This document shows positions 1 through 7,367 of a DNA stretch of 64,000 bases, piece after piece. This DNA is from Inquilinus limosus DSM 16000. Lineage in GTDB: Bacteria; Pseudomonadota; Alphaproteobacteria; DSM-16000; Inquilinaceae. The DNA is taken from contig NZ_AUHM01000023.1 in assembly GCF_000423185.1 (NCBI RefSeq), positions 1-64,000 of the forward strand, in the 5' to 3' direction. Under the pieces are notes generated by a model. The model was not told where the DNA came from. It saw nothing but the letters and a program-made list of their open reading frames with translations, and did no database searches. The position numbers were made by a program, and so were the translations under genes. Position 1 is the first letter of the stretch, and the number at the start of each line of letters is the position of its first letter.

Positions 1-183
1 CGAGCGATGATCACCGCCCCGCGGTCGCGGCGCCACCGCGCCGGTACGCTGCCACTGCTCAACCCACTTGATCGCCGTCGAGGCGGCAACCCCGAAGCGC
101 TTGGCCGCAGAGCGCCGCGTCATGCCGCCGTCCACCGCCCGAACCAGCCGGTCCCGGATGTCCATCGAAAGAGGTCGCGTCAT
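1..183 (-). CDS. IS630-family transposase, N-terminal part
   Basis: Starting from ATG at 183, the frame runs open to the left edge and gives 61 residues. It begins MTRPLSMDIRDRLVRAV and continues into a helix-turn-helix (RRSAAKRFGVAASTAIKWV). This is the N-terminal DNA-binding domain of IS630/Tc1-mariner-like transposases, which cut and paste at TA sites. The catalytic DDE domain is beyond the window. Family assignment is firm; whether the whole gene is intact cannot be seen. Confidence 0.85.
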   Translation of the reverse strand, partial: MTRPLSMDIRDRLVRAVDGGMTRRSAAKRFGVAASTAIKWVEQWQRTGAVAPRPRGGDHRS

Positions 184-274
184 GCAAGCTGGCCTCCCTC
201 ACCAGCCTGCATCTTGAATCAGAATTCCCAGCCTTCGGGAATCCCCCACGATTCCTGAAGATCGGAAAGTGCTC
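1..274 (-). mobile_element. IS630-family insertion sequence, one end (continues off the left edge)
   Basis: The segment carries the first 61 codons of an IS630-type transposase read leftward, plus about 90 bases up to the element end. The terminal sequence, read inward, is GAGCACTTTCCGATC (274 to 260), typical of IS630 ends. A TA dinucleotide at 275-276 is the expected target site. To its right an MFS coding frame begins abruptly, so the element has inserted into that gene. The other end and the second TA copy lie outside the window. Confidence 0.85.
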
Positions 275-276
275 TA

Positions 277-1294
277 GCACCGGGCTCGCGAGAATGGCGC
301 GGCCGGCGGCCCTGTCTCGGGCGCCGGAGCTGGTGATCGAGCCGATCGACCAGCCGGCCGACATCAGCGCCGCGAGATAGCCGGAGACCAGCGGCGTCTG
401 CTGGTGCAGGGCCTGCAGGAACAGCGGGATGAAGATCTCGCTGCCGGTCACCGTGACCGTGAGCAGGGCCATCACCGCGAACAAGCTGCTGAGCGGCGAC
501 GACGCCTGAAAGATGCCCCGCGGCAGCAGGCGGGTCCGGGCACGGCGCTCGACCGCGACCAGCGCGGCCATCATGACGGCCGCGGCAGCCAGACCCGCGG
601 TCCCCAGGCGGATGTCCGGCGAGACGCTGCCGGCCGAGACGACGAGGACGGCGGCGGTGAGCAGGACCAGCTGGACCAGCGGCAGGGCGGAGCGGTCGCC
701 GGCGTCGCCGCGTCGCGGCAGGACCGACGCGGCCAGCAGGGCGAACAGCACCGCCAGCGGGGCGGCGCACCAGAAGGCGGCGCGCCAGACCCCCAGCTCG
801 GCGAAGACGCCGCCGACCGCCGGGCCCAGCAGGGTCGCCACGCCCCACATGGCCGAGACCAGCCCCATGCCGCGCGACCACAGCGCCTCGTCCAGCACCA
901 GACGGATCATGGCGTAGGACAGGGCCAGCATGAAACCGCCGCCCAGCCCCTGGACAAGACGGCCGAGCAGCAGCACGGGCATGGTCGGGGCCAGGCCGCA
1001 GGCCACCGCGCCCGCCGCGAAGGCCAGGGCGGCGGCGACATAGGAGCCCCGCGGCCCCAAGGCCGCCAGCAGCCGGGGCGACAGCGCCGCCCCCAGGATC
1101 GAGGCGGCGACGAAGAGCGTGGTGTTCCAGGCGTAGTAGTCCAGGCCGCCGATGTCCCGGACGACGGAGGGCAGGATGGTGATGGCGATGTAGACGCTGA
1201 CGGCGTGCAGCGCCGTGCCGCCGGCCAGCGCCAGCGAGCGGATCGCATTGGCGCCGGAGAACAGCGCGCCCCAGCCCGGCTCCGGTCTCGACAT
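277..1294 (-). pseudogene. MFS efflux transporter, C-terminus cut off by IS630 insertion
   Basis: The frame starts at ATG 1294 and encodes a multi-pass membrane protein of the drug/proton antiporter kind (major facilitator superfamily, DHA2-like). It has repeated hydrophobic helices and the loop region LLGRLVQGLGGG typical of MFS motifs. About 339 native residues remain (to ..AILASPV). At the TA at 275-276 the frame passes into IS630 sequence and becomes unrelated. Family members usually have about 400-500 residues, so the last helices are missing and transport function is probably lost. The substrate cannot be told from sequence. An inverted repeat lies just upstream. Confidence 0.8.
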
Positions 1295-1335
1295 GTCGCG
1301 TCTCCTCGATCCCCGGCCGGTCCGGCCGCAGGGTA

Positions 1336-1396
1336 TTCCAAGTTCTTGCTTCGTTTATTGGCGGGAGCGATCGATAAGTCAATCCAGGACTTGGAA
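1336..1396. repeat. Inverted repeat upstream of the MFS gene, possible operator
   Basis: TTCCAAGTTCTTG (1336-1348) faces CCAGGACTTGGAA (1384-1396); the arms match at 11 of 13 positions across a 35-base spacer. It lies 42 bases upstream of the MFS start, where a repressor of an efflux gene would bind. No regulator gene is adjacent, so this is only a suggestion. Confidence 0.35.
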
Positions 1397-1803
1397 AATG
1401 TGGAGGCCGATCCGAGCGCCTGACGCCGTGCCCGCCCGCTTCCGGTCGACCGAGCCAACCGGTTCCAGCCGGACGCCGCCGCCACCGGCAAAGGATTCGG
1501 TGCTCCGTTGTCCCGGTCGAGCTCGACTCCTGGATTCAACGCCGCCGGTCCAGAATTGCATCGGTGCCGTTGGCGAGGAATCCAGACCAGAAATAGGAAC
1601 GATATGCTGCGTGTGCGACCTCGATGCGCAGAACCTCCACAGGCCAAGGTGCGGCATCTCGCTTCCAGCAGGTGTTTCTTTCTCGGGAGGACGATGTCCT
1701 TGCGAAAGGGGGTGAAGTTCCTCGTTCGATCTGTACGGGAGATTCTTAATTCGATTCCATTCTTTTCAGATAATCTCATGTAATTGGCAGAGGCATTCGG
1801 AGT
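1397..1803. other. Intergenic stretch without a convincing gene
   Basis: Between the MFS upstream repeat and the R-body promoter region no open frame on either strand looks like a protein I know. Composition shifts from GC-rich to AT-rich towards 1740-1860. I see no RNA gene here. Confidence 0.4.
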
Positions 1804-1832
1804 TTGGACTAAAAATTTTTCTAAAATATAAC
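1804..1832 (+). promoter_or_regulatory. Candidate sigma-70-type promoter of the R-body operon
   Basis: TTGGAC (1804-1809) and TATAAC (1827-1832) are 17 bases apart in the only markedly AT-rich stretch before the sigma-factor gene. The -10 element matches the consensus at 5 of 6 positions; the -35 matches less well. Transcription would start near 1839, leaving a leader of about 108 bases. Confidence 0.45.
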
Positions 1833-1838
1833 CAATCA

Positions 1839-1855
1839 CTGGAATTTATATTGCG
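1839..1855 (+). promoter_or_regulatory. Possible sigma-54 (-24/-12) element before the R-body operon
   Basis: CTGGAATTTATATTGCG carries GG (1841-1842) and GC (1853-1854) with exactly ten bases between, the invariant spacing of RpoN promoters, and a perfect TTGC at -12. The -24 half (TGGAA rather than TGGCA) is less good. It could be chance in AT-rich DNA; it is an alternative to the sigma-70-like promoter just upstream. Confidence 0.3.
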
Positions 1856-1946
1856 AATCTTCGGTGACTTTTCACAGAGCGCCGGTTTCCGCGTCGATCC
1901 GCTCGAGTTCCCAGCCGCTGGCGGCTGGGTGCTTCGGGGAGGACAC

Positions 1947-2612
1947 ATGATCGACCGTGACGCCGCGTCGCCGACCGGCACGGGCGCGCCTGCGCCGGAT
2001 ATCTGGGACAGCTGGATCAGCAACACCACACTTCTCCGCCGGCGGGCGATCCGTCTCACCAACGGCAATATCGAGGACGCCGAGGAAATCCTGTCCTCGA
2101 CGATCATCAAGACGGTCAACCATGTCCGCCGGCATCAGACCGTCATCCGCGAGCCCAGGGCCTTCTTCCTTTACGCCCTGCACAACGAATTCATCAGCTA
2201 TTGCCGGCGCCGCAGAAACGAACGGCAGATTCACGATTTCCATATCGATGTCTACGCCGATCACTTCGAGCCGCCCGCCGATGACGGGACCGATCCGGAG
2301 CAGATCCTGCCGCTGCAGGAGACGCTGAAGGCCGTGCTCGACGCGGTCGAGACCCTGTCGCCGTCCTACCGAATGCTGTTCCGGATGCGCTTCTGCGAGG
2401 AGCGTTCCTACAAGGACATCGCCGAGTTCCTGAACATCTCCCAGCCCCTGGCGCGCAAGCGCGTGCAGTTCCTGCGCGAGCGGCTGCGCGACGCGGTGTC
2501 CGAGGCGCATCGGCGGGACGGCCGGAAAAAGCCTTCACACCGACTGAGGCCGGACGTCTCTAGGGGCACCAACGGCTCCACGGCGCAAACGGCAGGGCAC
2601 GACCATGGCTGA
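1947..2612 (+). CDS. ECF-like sigma-70 family RNA polymerase sigma factor, R-body operon
   Basis: This 221-residue protein begins at ATG 1947 behind GGGGAGGA. Residues about 26-92 look like sigma region 2, ending in the basic stretch YCRRRRNE. Residues about 125-185 are region 4, with the helix-turn-helix SYKDIAEFLNISQPLARKRV. There is no region 3 and no anti-sigma gene beside it, as in minimal ECF-type factors. Its stop overlaps the start of the first RebB gene by 8 bases, so it is translated with the R-body genes and probably directs their transcription. In Pseudomonas aeruginosa PA14 an ECF-type factor (FecI2) likewise promotes reb expression. The C-terminal 30 residues are unstructured and basic. 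A start 96 bases upstream is possible but has no good ribosome site. Confidence 0.8.
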   Translation: MIDRDAASPTGTGAPAPDIWDSWISNTTLLRRRAIRLTNGNIEDAEEILSSTIIKTVNHVRRHQTVIREPRAFFLYALHNEFISYCRRRRNERQIHDFHIDVYADHFEPPADDGTDPEQILPLQETLKAVLDAVETLSPSYRMLFRMRFCEERSYKDIAEFLNISQPLARKRVQFLRERLRDAVSEAHRRDGRKKPSHRLRPDVSRGTNGSTAQTAGHDHG

Positions 2613-2835
2613 CACCGTCAATCCCCAGATCACCGATGCGGTCACCCAGACCAACGTCAAGGTGGTGGCGGAGGCGCCGGCCCAGGCCATCGCCGCCCTG
2701 TACCAGGTGGTCAGCCACGCGTCCGGCCTGTCGGTCCAGAACGCGGTGCAGAGCCAGCAGGCGATGAACCAGATCACCACGGCGATCGTGTCCAAAGCCT
2801 GCCAGCTGATCATGGACGTGGCGGCGAAGCCGTGA
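2605..2835 (+). CDS. RebB family R-body structural protein (first copy)
   Basis: The product has 76 residues. It carries the RebB signature near its N-terminus (NPQITDAVTQTNVKVVAEAP), followed by two amphipathic helices rich in Ala, Gln and Asn. RebB-family proteins polymerise into the R-body, a coiled ribbon that unrolls into a long needle, first known from Caedibacter taeniospiralis. The 76 residues are shorter than the roughly 100-residue classical RebA/RebB subunits. The start overlaps the sigma-factor stop, indicating translational coupling. It shares about half its residues with the second copy at 6133. Family assignment is firm; actual R-body formation is an inference. Confidence 0.85.
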   Translation: MADTVNPQITDAVTQTNVKVVAEAPAQAIAALYQVVSHASGLSVQNAVQSQQAMNQITTAIVSKACQLIMDVAAKP

Positions 2836-2851
2836 GCGGGGAGGACGGACC

Positions 2852-3340
2852 ATGCCGCTCGGAAACCCGTTCCGTTCACAGCCGCCCGCGCAGCCGGAGG
2901 CTGCCGGCACCGGGGCACCCCAGGCGCCGGCCGAGGCCGCCGCTCCCCCGCCGGGATCTCCCCCACCACCGCCGCCCCCGCCGCCGGTCTCGACCAACGC
3001 GCTGAACCAGCAGGTCGTCCAGGCGGTCGGCTTCGCCAACCAGCAGACCGCCGCGGCCCTGCCGCAGCTGGTGCAGGGGCCGCCGGAGGTGATGGTGACC
3101 GAGGCGGCCGGCCTCGCGGTGCAGGACGCCACCAGCTACATGAACGCGGTCATGCAGATCGCGCTCGCGGTTCAGGCGGTGGTGGCCAAGCGGATGGCCG
3201 AGAACCCCGAGGCGGCGGAGACCGAGGCGCCGGTCCTGGAAAAGGCGCAGGCCATGGTCGCCAAGGCGGTCGAGGTCTTCGGCACGGTCAGCAGCACCGC
3301 CGGCACCGGCGCCCGGACCTTCATCGGCGACCTGTCCTGA
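2852..3340 (+). CDS. Proline-rich Reb-like protein, probable R-body subunit or accessory
   Basis: The protein has 162 residues. The first 45 or so are disordered and carry a run of prolines (PPPPPPPPP). The middle (about 46-110) is Ala/Gln/Val-rich and helical, and a stretch reading AVQDATSYMNAVMQIALAV resembles the C-terminal helix of the neighbouring RebB proteins. It sits 16 bases after the first RebB gene. It is probably a distant Reb homologue in which a flexible proline arm was added, perhaps a linker or capping subunit. That role is inferred; the similarity to RebB is weak by eye. Confidence 0.55.
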   Translation: MPLGNPFRSQPPAQPEAAGTGAPQAPAEAAAPPPGSPPPPPPPPPVSTNALNQQVVQAVGFANQQTAAALPQLVQGPPEVMVTEAAGLAVQDATSYMNAVMQIALAVQAVVAKRMAENPEAAETEAPVLEKAQAMVAKAVEVFGTVSSTAGTGARTFIGDLS

Positions 3341-3395
3341 CCGGCACCGGGACCGCGCCGGAATTCTCCGGAGCGCAGCGGGAAGGAGATCCGCA

Positions 3396-5096
3396 ATGAC
3401 AACGTTTCAGCAGTATGTGAGCCAGCTGGCACCCGGCCGCACCTATGTGCTGGCGATCCCGGAGCTGAGCTATTCCCGCTACCGCGGCGACCTGACCGCC
3501 GCCAAGGATTTCTATCTGTACAGCCTGACGACGCCGGACGAGGTCATCAATCGCACGGCGGACGCGTGGACGGCACAGTCGGATGACACGAGCGGCGTCT
3601 ATCTGTTGCCGGCGGCGCTGAGCTACTTGGCCGCCGCCGCGAAGGAGAACGGGCACATCATCCTCGATGTCGCCGTGCCCGGCTGGGATTCGATCGCCTA
3701 CGAAGCCTTGCCGTTCCTCTATATCGACAACGACAAGATGATCTTCGAGCAGAAGCCGGACGCTGGCATCCAGCTCCTCGTCAGGCATCCCGAGTCCGAC
3801 GATCTGAACTGTCACGTCTTCCTGGACCTCCGGTCGAACGGTAAGGCGGTCGGGGAAGCCGGGGTCTTCCGAATCAAGAGGAACAAGTCAGAGCCGTCGC
3901 CGCGGAACTACACCTTCCTGCAAGAAGACTTTGTCCATACGATCCAGGCCGACCGGGCCTTCTGCGAAAAGATCGACCAGATCTTCGTGGCGGATGTCTT
4001 CGCGCGGTGCCTGAAAACCCAACCGCCGTGGCAGCCGACCCCGGACAGCGCCATGCGGCAGATGCTGGCGTACCTGTCCAACATCTGGGACGACACGCAG
4101 GGCCGCCGCGGATACAACATCGCGGCGGCGCTGGCCGAGATGGATGGGGACGGCCGGTTCCGTTTTCTGCTTCTCGTCCCCAACGAGAAGAAGCGCAGCC
4201 GGATCGCCCATGCCGAGACCCGGGTGGTCTCGTTCATGAACGTCGTCTGCCGGGACGACGACTGGGTCGAGGACAGCGCCGTGGTGCGCTATATCGCCCG
4301 GTTGTCGCGGCTGGCTGCCGAGACGATCGTCCAGATCAAGGCGCAATTCCTGACCGCTGACAAGGGGGCCGAAGCCCTGGCCTTCTTCAGCTCGTTCCAG
4401 CCCTGCTACATGTGCCGGGCAGAGCCGGACGGCGCGACGATCGACAGGATTGCGAGCCTCTCCACTGGCGGCCGGACCCTTCAGATCCTGCCGGATGGAA
4501 CGACGCTCCTTCGCTCGTCCTTCGGGGGGCAGTACCTCGACCGGATGGAGGTTCTCTACTACTACGACATGGACTCGAACGTCTTTTATCCGCGCGATGT
4601 CTCCGACGAGATCGTGACGCAGGATGGGCGGTCGAAGCTCGTGTGGCTGAAACAGCTGGCGACGACCGGCTATGTCTCGCCGGAAGGGCGTGCGATCTTC
4701 GGCCCCGTGGCGATCGGCAATGCCAAAGAGGATTACGCGACCGCCGCGACCAAGGAACGCATTCGCAACAGCAGCTTCCTGGGTTTGGCCGGCGACGGCA
4801 TGCTGGGCTTTGCCGTGGATAGCAATGTCGACTACAGCCTGGCCGGTCCGGAACAAGCGCCGGCCACCAGCCTGCCGATCGGGATGACGACCAAGCTGGC
4901 CGGGGTCGCGCTGTCGCAGACGGCAACGGAGAGTGGATCGGCCGACACGCTGGCCAGAGCCGACACGGATAGCGGTCCCCCAGCGACGGCGGGCGATGCC
5001 ACGCCCGCGCCCGCCCGCTCGGGCCAGCTCACCACCGAGCAGATCCGGCTGCTGCAGCGGGCGGCGGTGCTGCTGGGCACGCTGGGCCAGGGCTGA
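3396..5096 (+). CDS. Uncharacterised 566-residue protein of the R-body operon
   Basis: I do not recognise this protein. It starts at ATG 3396 behind GGGAAGGAGA and has no signal peptide or membrane helix, so it is probably cytoplasmic. Residues 1 to about 480 look like a globular alpha/beta protein rich in Tyr, Phe and Asp. They include a C-Y-M-C pair (Cys337, Cys340) and a hydrophobic stretch RFRFLLLVPN. Residues about 480-540 are low-complexity Ala/Thr/Ser/Pro, and the last 22 form a predicted helix. Its place in the middle of the operon suggests a role in R-body assembly, a tip, or a cargo/toxin. Nothing in the sequence decides among these. Confidence 0.6.
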   Translation: MTTFQQYVSQLAPGRTYVLAIPELSYSRYRGDLTAAKDFYLYSLTTPDEVINRTADAWTAQSDDTSGVYLLPAALSYLAAAAKENGHIILDVAVPGWDSIAYEALPFLYIDNDKMIFEQKPDAGIQLLVRHPESDDLNCHVFLDLRSNGKAVGEAGVFRIKRNKSEPSPRNYTFLQEDFVHTIQADRAFCEKIDQIFVADVFARCLKTQPPWQPTPDSAMRQMLAYLSNIWDDTQGRRGYNIAAALAEMDGDGRFRFLLLVPNEKKRSRIAHAETRVVSFMNVVCRDDDWVEDSAVVRYIARLSRLAAETIVQIKAQFLTADKGAEALAFFSSFQPCYMCRAEPDGATIDRIASLSTGGRTLQILPDGTTLLRSSFGGQYLDRMEVLYYYDMDSNVFYPRDVSDEIVTQDGRSKLVWLKQLATTGYVSPEGRAIFGPVAIGNAKEDYATAATKERIRNSSFLGLAGDGMLGFAVDSNVDYSLAGPEQAPATSLPIGMTTKLAGVALSQTATESGSADTLARADTDSGPPATAGDATPAPARSGQLTTEQIRLLQRAAVLLGTLGQG

Positions 5097-5143
5097 CCGC
5101 CGCGGCGTGCGCTGCCGCCCGCGAAATCTGCGAGGGACATCCG

Positions 5144-5491
5144 ATGGATCGCGACGTCGACTACATCCGCGAGGAGCTGGACGTGGTGCTGGCCAACCAT
5201 CTGCGGCACTGGGCTTCGGCGCTGACCGATGCCGGGCGGCCGCGGGTCGGGACCGGGTGGTACCCGCCTCTGGTGCATCATCTGACCCGGGCGCAGGCGG
5301 CGCTGCGCCACGCCGCTGCCGTGGCCGCGGCCAGGCAGGGCATGGAAACCGGCGACGCCGACGAGTGCGGACCGGCGGTCCCGTGCTGCGAGCAATGCGG
5401 CCGGCCGCTGCCCGTGAACGACGAGCAGATCCGTGGCGAGGAGAGATGCGATGACCGATGCAAAGGACGGTTCCGCGGCCACCGGCACTGA
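5144..5491 (+). CDS. Small cysteine-motif protein of the R-body operon
   Basis: This hypothetical protein has 115 residues. The N-terminal 65 are helical. The C-terminal part contains C82-x2-C85 followed by C102-x3-C106 in a basic tail ending KGRFRGHRH, suggesting a small zinc-binding knuckle; C75 and C81 are also present. It begins 47 bases after the 566-residue gene and its last 41 bases overlap the next gene in another frame. Function is unknown; a nucleic-acid or protein-binding adaptor is possible. Confidence 0.5.
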   Translation: MDRDVDYIREELDVVLANHLRHWASALTDAGRPRVGTGWYPPLVHHLTRAQAALRHAAAVAAARQGMETGDADECGPAVPCCEQCGRPLPVNDEQIRGEERCDDRCKGRFRGHRH

Positions 5492-6044
5492 CGCCGGCCC
5501 CGGAGCCGAAGGGATATTGGCCCGCCTGATCCGGTCCGGCGCCGAGGTCGACTCGGCGCAGGCGGATTACGGCGGGCTTCGCCGTTTCCTGCCGGGCCTG
5601 CTGGCCCGCGCCGCCGCCACCACCGAGCGCCAGAAGGCGGTGGCGGCGCAGACCCAGGAGGATCTGGCCGCCACCCGGCAGGTGATCGATGCCATCACCG
5701 CCACGGCACGCCGCCTGACCCAGTCCCTGGCGGAGGAGCAGGACGCGCTGGTCGCGCTGTTCAGCGATCCGGGCACGCTGGAGGCGATCGCCCGGTCGGG
5801 CGGCCGGGCGCTGTCGCAGGTCCAGGCGGCGCCTCAGCCGTCGGCCGCGTCCTCCGTCCCGCAGCCCAAGGTGCAGTTTCTGCCGCAGAAGATCGGCGAC
5901 GCCTTGCGCCGGGTGATCGAGCAGGAGGTCGACCGGCGTGTCGACGAGAGGCTGGCGCCGCTGCAGACCCAGCTGGCGTCGATCGTGAGCGGCGCCGCGG
6001 CGCCGCAGCCGGCGGCCGAGCCGCGCGGCCGGCCGATGCGATAG
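5451..6044 (+). CDS. Coiled-coil protein of the R-body operon
   Basis: The product has 197 residues from ATG 5451, which follows GGCGAGGAGAG; an ATG 18 bases upstream is less well placed. Residues about 40-110 are Ala/Gln/Glu-rich and likely coiled coil. Residues 110-150 are Pro/Ser-rich, and about 150-180 form a further charged helix (RRVIEQEVDRRVDERL). No domain is recognised. The 41-base overlap with the preceding gene implies coupled translation. Like R-body subunits it is helical and Ala-rich, so a structural or scaffold role is plausible but unproven. Confidence 0.5.
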   Translation: MTDAKDGSAATGTDAGPGAEGILARLIRSGAEVDSAQADYGGLRRFLPGLLARAAATTERQKAVAAQTQEDLAATRQVIDAITATARRLTQSLAEEQDALVALFSDPGTLEAIARSGGRALSQVQAAPQPSAASSVPQPKVQFLPQKIGDALRRVIEQEVDRRVDERLAPLQTQLASIVSGAAAPQPAAEPRGRPMR

Positions 6045-6088
6045 GGGATCGGGTTCACAACCGCCCGGCTCCGGCGTCCTTTCTCATG

Positions 6089-6109
6089 CGCGAGGGCGTC
6101 GCCTTCGCG
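6089..6109 (+). other. Hairpin in the gap before the second RebB gene
   Basis: CGCGAGGGC (6089-6097), a 3-base loop and GCCTTCGCG form a 9-bp stem with one G-T wobble. There is no T-tract, so it is not a classical terminator. Lying just before the last RebB gene it could act as an mRNA stability or processing element that raises the level of this subunit. Confidence 0.35.
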
Positions 6110-6132
6110 AGATCAACCGGAGGAGTACGGAC

Positions 6133-6468
6133 ATGCCCGATCCCGTCACCGTCAACCCCATGGTCACCGACGCCGTCACCCAGTCCAACGTCAAGGTCGT
6201 GGGTGAAGCCCCCGCCATGGCGATGGGCACCCTGTTCCAGACCATGGCGCATTCGACCGGCATCCTGTTCGAGAACGCGGTCTCACAGCAGCAGCAGGGC
6301 AACACGCTGGCCCAGGCGGCCGTGAACCAGGGCGTCATGCAGATCTACAGCGTCGACACCCTGGCCGGCGCCGGCGGCGCCGAGAAGGTGGGGCAGGCCG
6401 GCGTCGCCGACAACCTGACCTCGCTGCTGACCGTGCTGCAGGCGCTGCAGGGCGCCGGCGGCCGCTGA
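6133..6468 (+). CDS. RebB family R-body structural protein (second copy)
   Basis: The product has 111 residues, close to the usual RebB length. It carries the same signature as the first copy (NPMVTDAVTQSNVKVVGEAP), then a helix with a run of glutamines (SQQQQGNTL) and a Gly/Ala-rich C-terminus. It starts behind CCGGAGGAG, the strongest ribosome site in the operon, as suits an abundant structural subunit. It is the last gene of the operon and is followed by a strong terminator. R-bodies normally need two or more different Reb proteins, so the pair with the first copy makes sense. Confidence 0.85.
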   Translation: MPDPVTVNPMVTDAVTQSNVKVVGEAPAMAMGTLFQTMAHSTGILFENAVSQQQQGNTLAQAAVNQGVMQIYSVDTLAGAGGAEKVGQAGVADNLTSLLTVLQALQGAGGR

Positions 6469-6512
6469 CACGGCGCCGCGACGCCGGCCGTCCCCACCGG
6501 CCGGCGTCATCG

Positions 6513-6545
6513 GCTCCCTCCCGAGCGATCGGGAGGGAGCTTTTT
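6513..6545 (+). terminator. Rho-independent terminator of the R-body operon
   Basis: GCTCCCTCCCGA (6513-6524) pairs with TCGGGAGGGAGC (6529-6540) around a 4-base loop, followed by five T residues (6541-6545). It works only rightward; read leftward there is no T-tract. Confidence 0.9.
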
Positions 6546-6551
6546 CATGCC

Positions 6552-7367
6552 CTATCGCTGATCCTGGTCGAGCCAGCGCGGCCGGGTCTTCTCGCCGATC
6601 AGGCAATCGGTGCCGCCGGCCTGGACCGGGATGAAGGCGGCCGGCGTCACAGCCGGCACGGCGCCGGCGATCTCCAGCACCAGCTTGCGCCGGATCGCCT
6701 CGGCGAATTGCTGCGGGCTGCGGACCGGCACGGTGAAGGCGCCGGGGCCGCCGATGACGCAATCGCGGTAATAGGCGTCCAGCATCTCGGGCTCGGGCAG
6801 GCCGCCGAAGCCGCCGCGCTTGAGGATGATCGGCAGGCCGTTGATGGTGATGCCCTTCGCCAGCGCCATGTCGCGGGGGCCGGTCACCGGCCAGCCGGCA
6901 TTGTTCGGCCCGTCGCCGGAGATGTCGATGGTGCGGCGGAGGCCGTCGAAGCCGTTGTCGTCGAACAGCCCGGCGGTGAACAGGAGGGCGCCGGAGATCG
7001 AGGTGCCGCGCCGCATCACCGTGCCGGAGGCCTCGGCCAGGTCGGCCGCTGCGGTGCGGGCCGCCGTGGCGCCGTCGATCAGCCGCCAGGGCAGGATCAC
7101 GGCCTGGGAATTGGCGCCGGCCCATTCGACATAGGTGATGGCGATGCGGCCGTTGACGCCGGAGGCGATGGCGTCGATCACCTCGGGGTGGCCGAGGGCG
7201 GCGACGTAGCCGTCGCGCTGCAGCGCCTGCTCATCGTCGTCCATCGAGCGGGAGACGTCGACCGCGAGCACCAGCTCGAGATCGACCGGCAGGTCCTGCG
7301 CCGCCGCGGGCGCCGCCGGCAGGAAGGCGGTGACGATCAGGCCGAGTCCGACGATGCCGAGGCGCAT
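6552..7367 (-). CDS. DUF1194 / von Willebrand factor A domain protein, exported
   Basis: The protein has 271 residues from ATG 7367, which follows AGGGGGG. An N-terminal signal peptide of about 24 residues ends in a PAAAQ-like cleavage site. The mature protein starts with a vWA fold whose metal site reads D37-V-S39-R-S41 (DxSxS). Periplasmic DUF1194 proteins of this size are common in alphaproteobacteria, and their function is not known. It is convergent with the R-body operon and separated from it by the terminator only. A longer reading from 7667 has no signal peptide at its start and is unlikely. Confidence 0.8.
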   Translation of the reverse strand: MRLGIVGLGLIVTAFLPAAPAAAQDLPVDLELVLAVDVSRSMDDDEQALQRDGYVAALGHPEVIDAIASGVNGRIAITYVEWAGANSQAVILPWRLIDGATAARTAAADLAEASGTVMRRGTSISGALLFTAGLFDDNGFDGLRRTIDISGDGPNNAGWPVTGPRDMALAKGITINGLPIILKRGGFGGLPEPEMLDAYYRDCVIGGPGAFTVPVRSPQQFAEAIRRKLVLEIAGAVPAVTPAAFIPVQAGGTDCLIGEKTRPRWLDQDQR

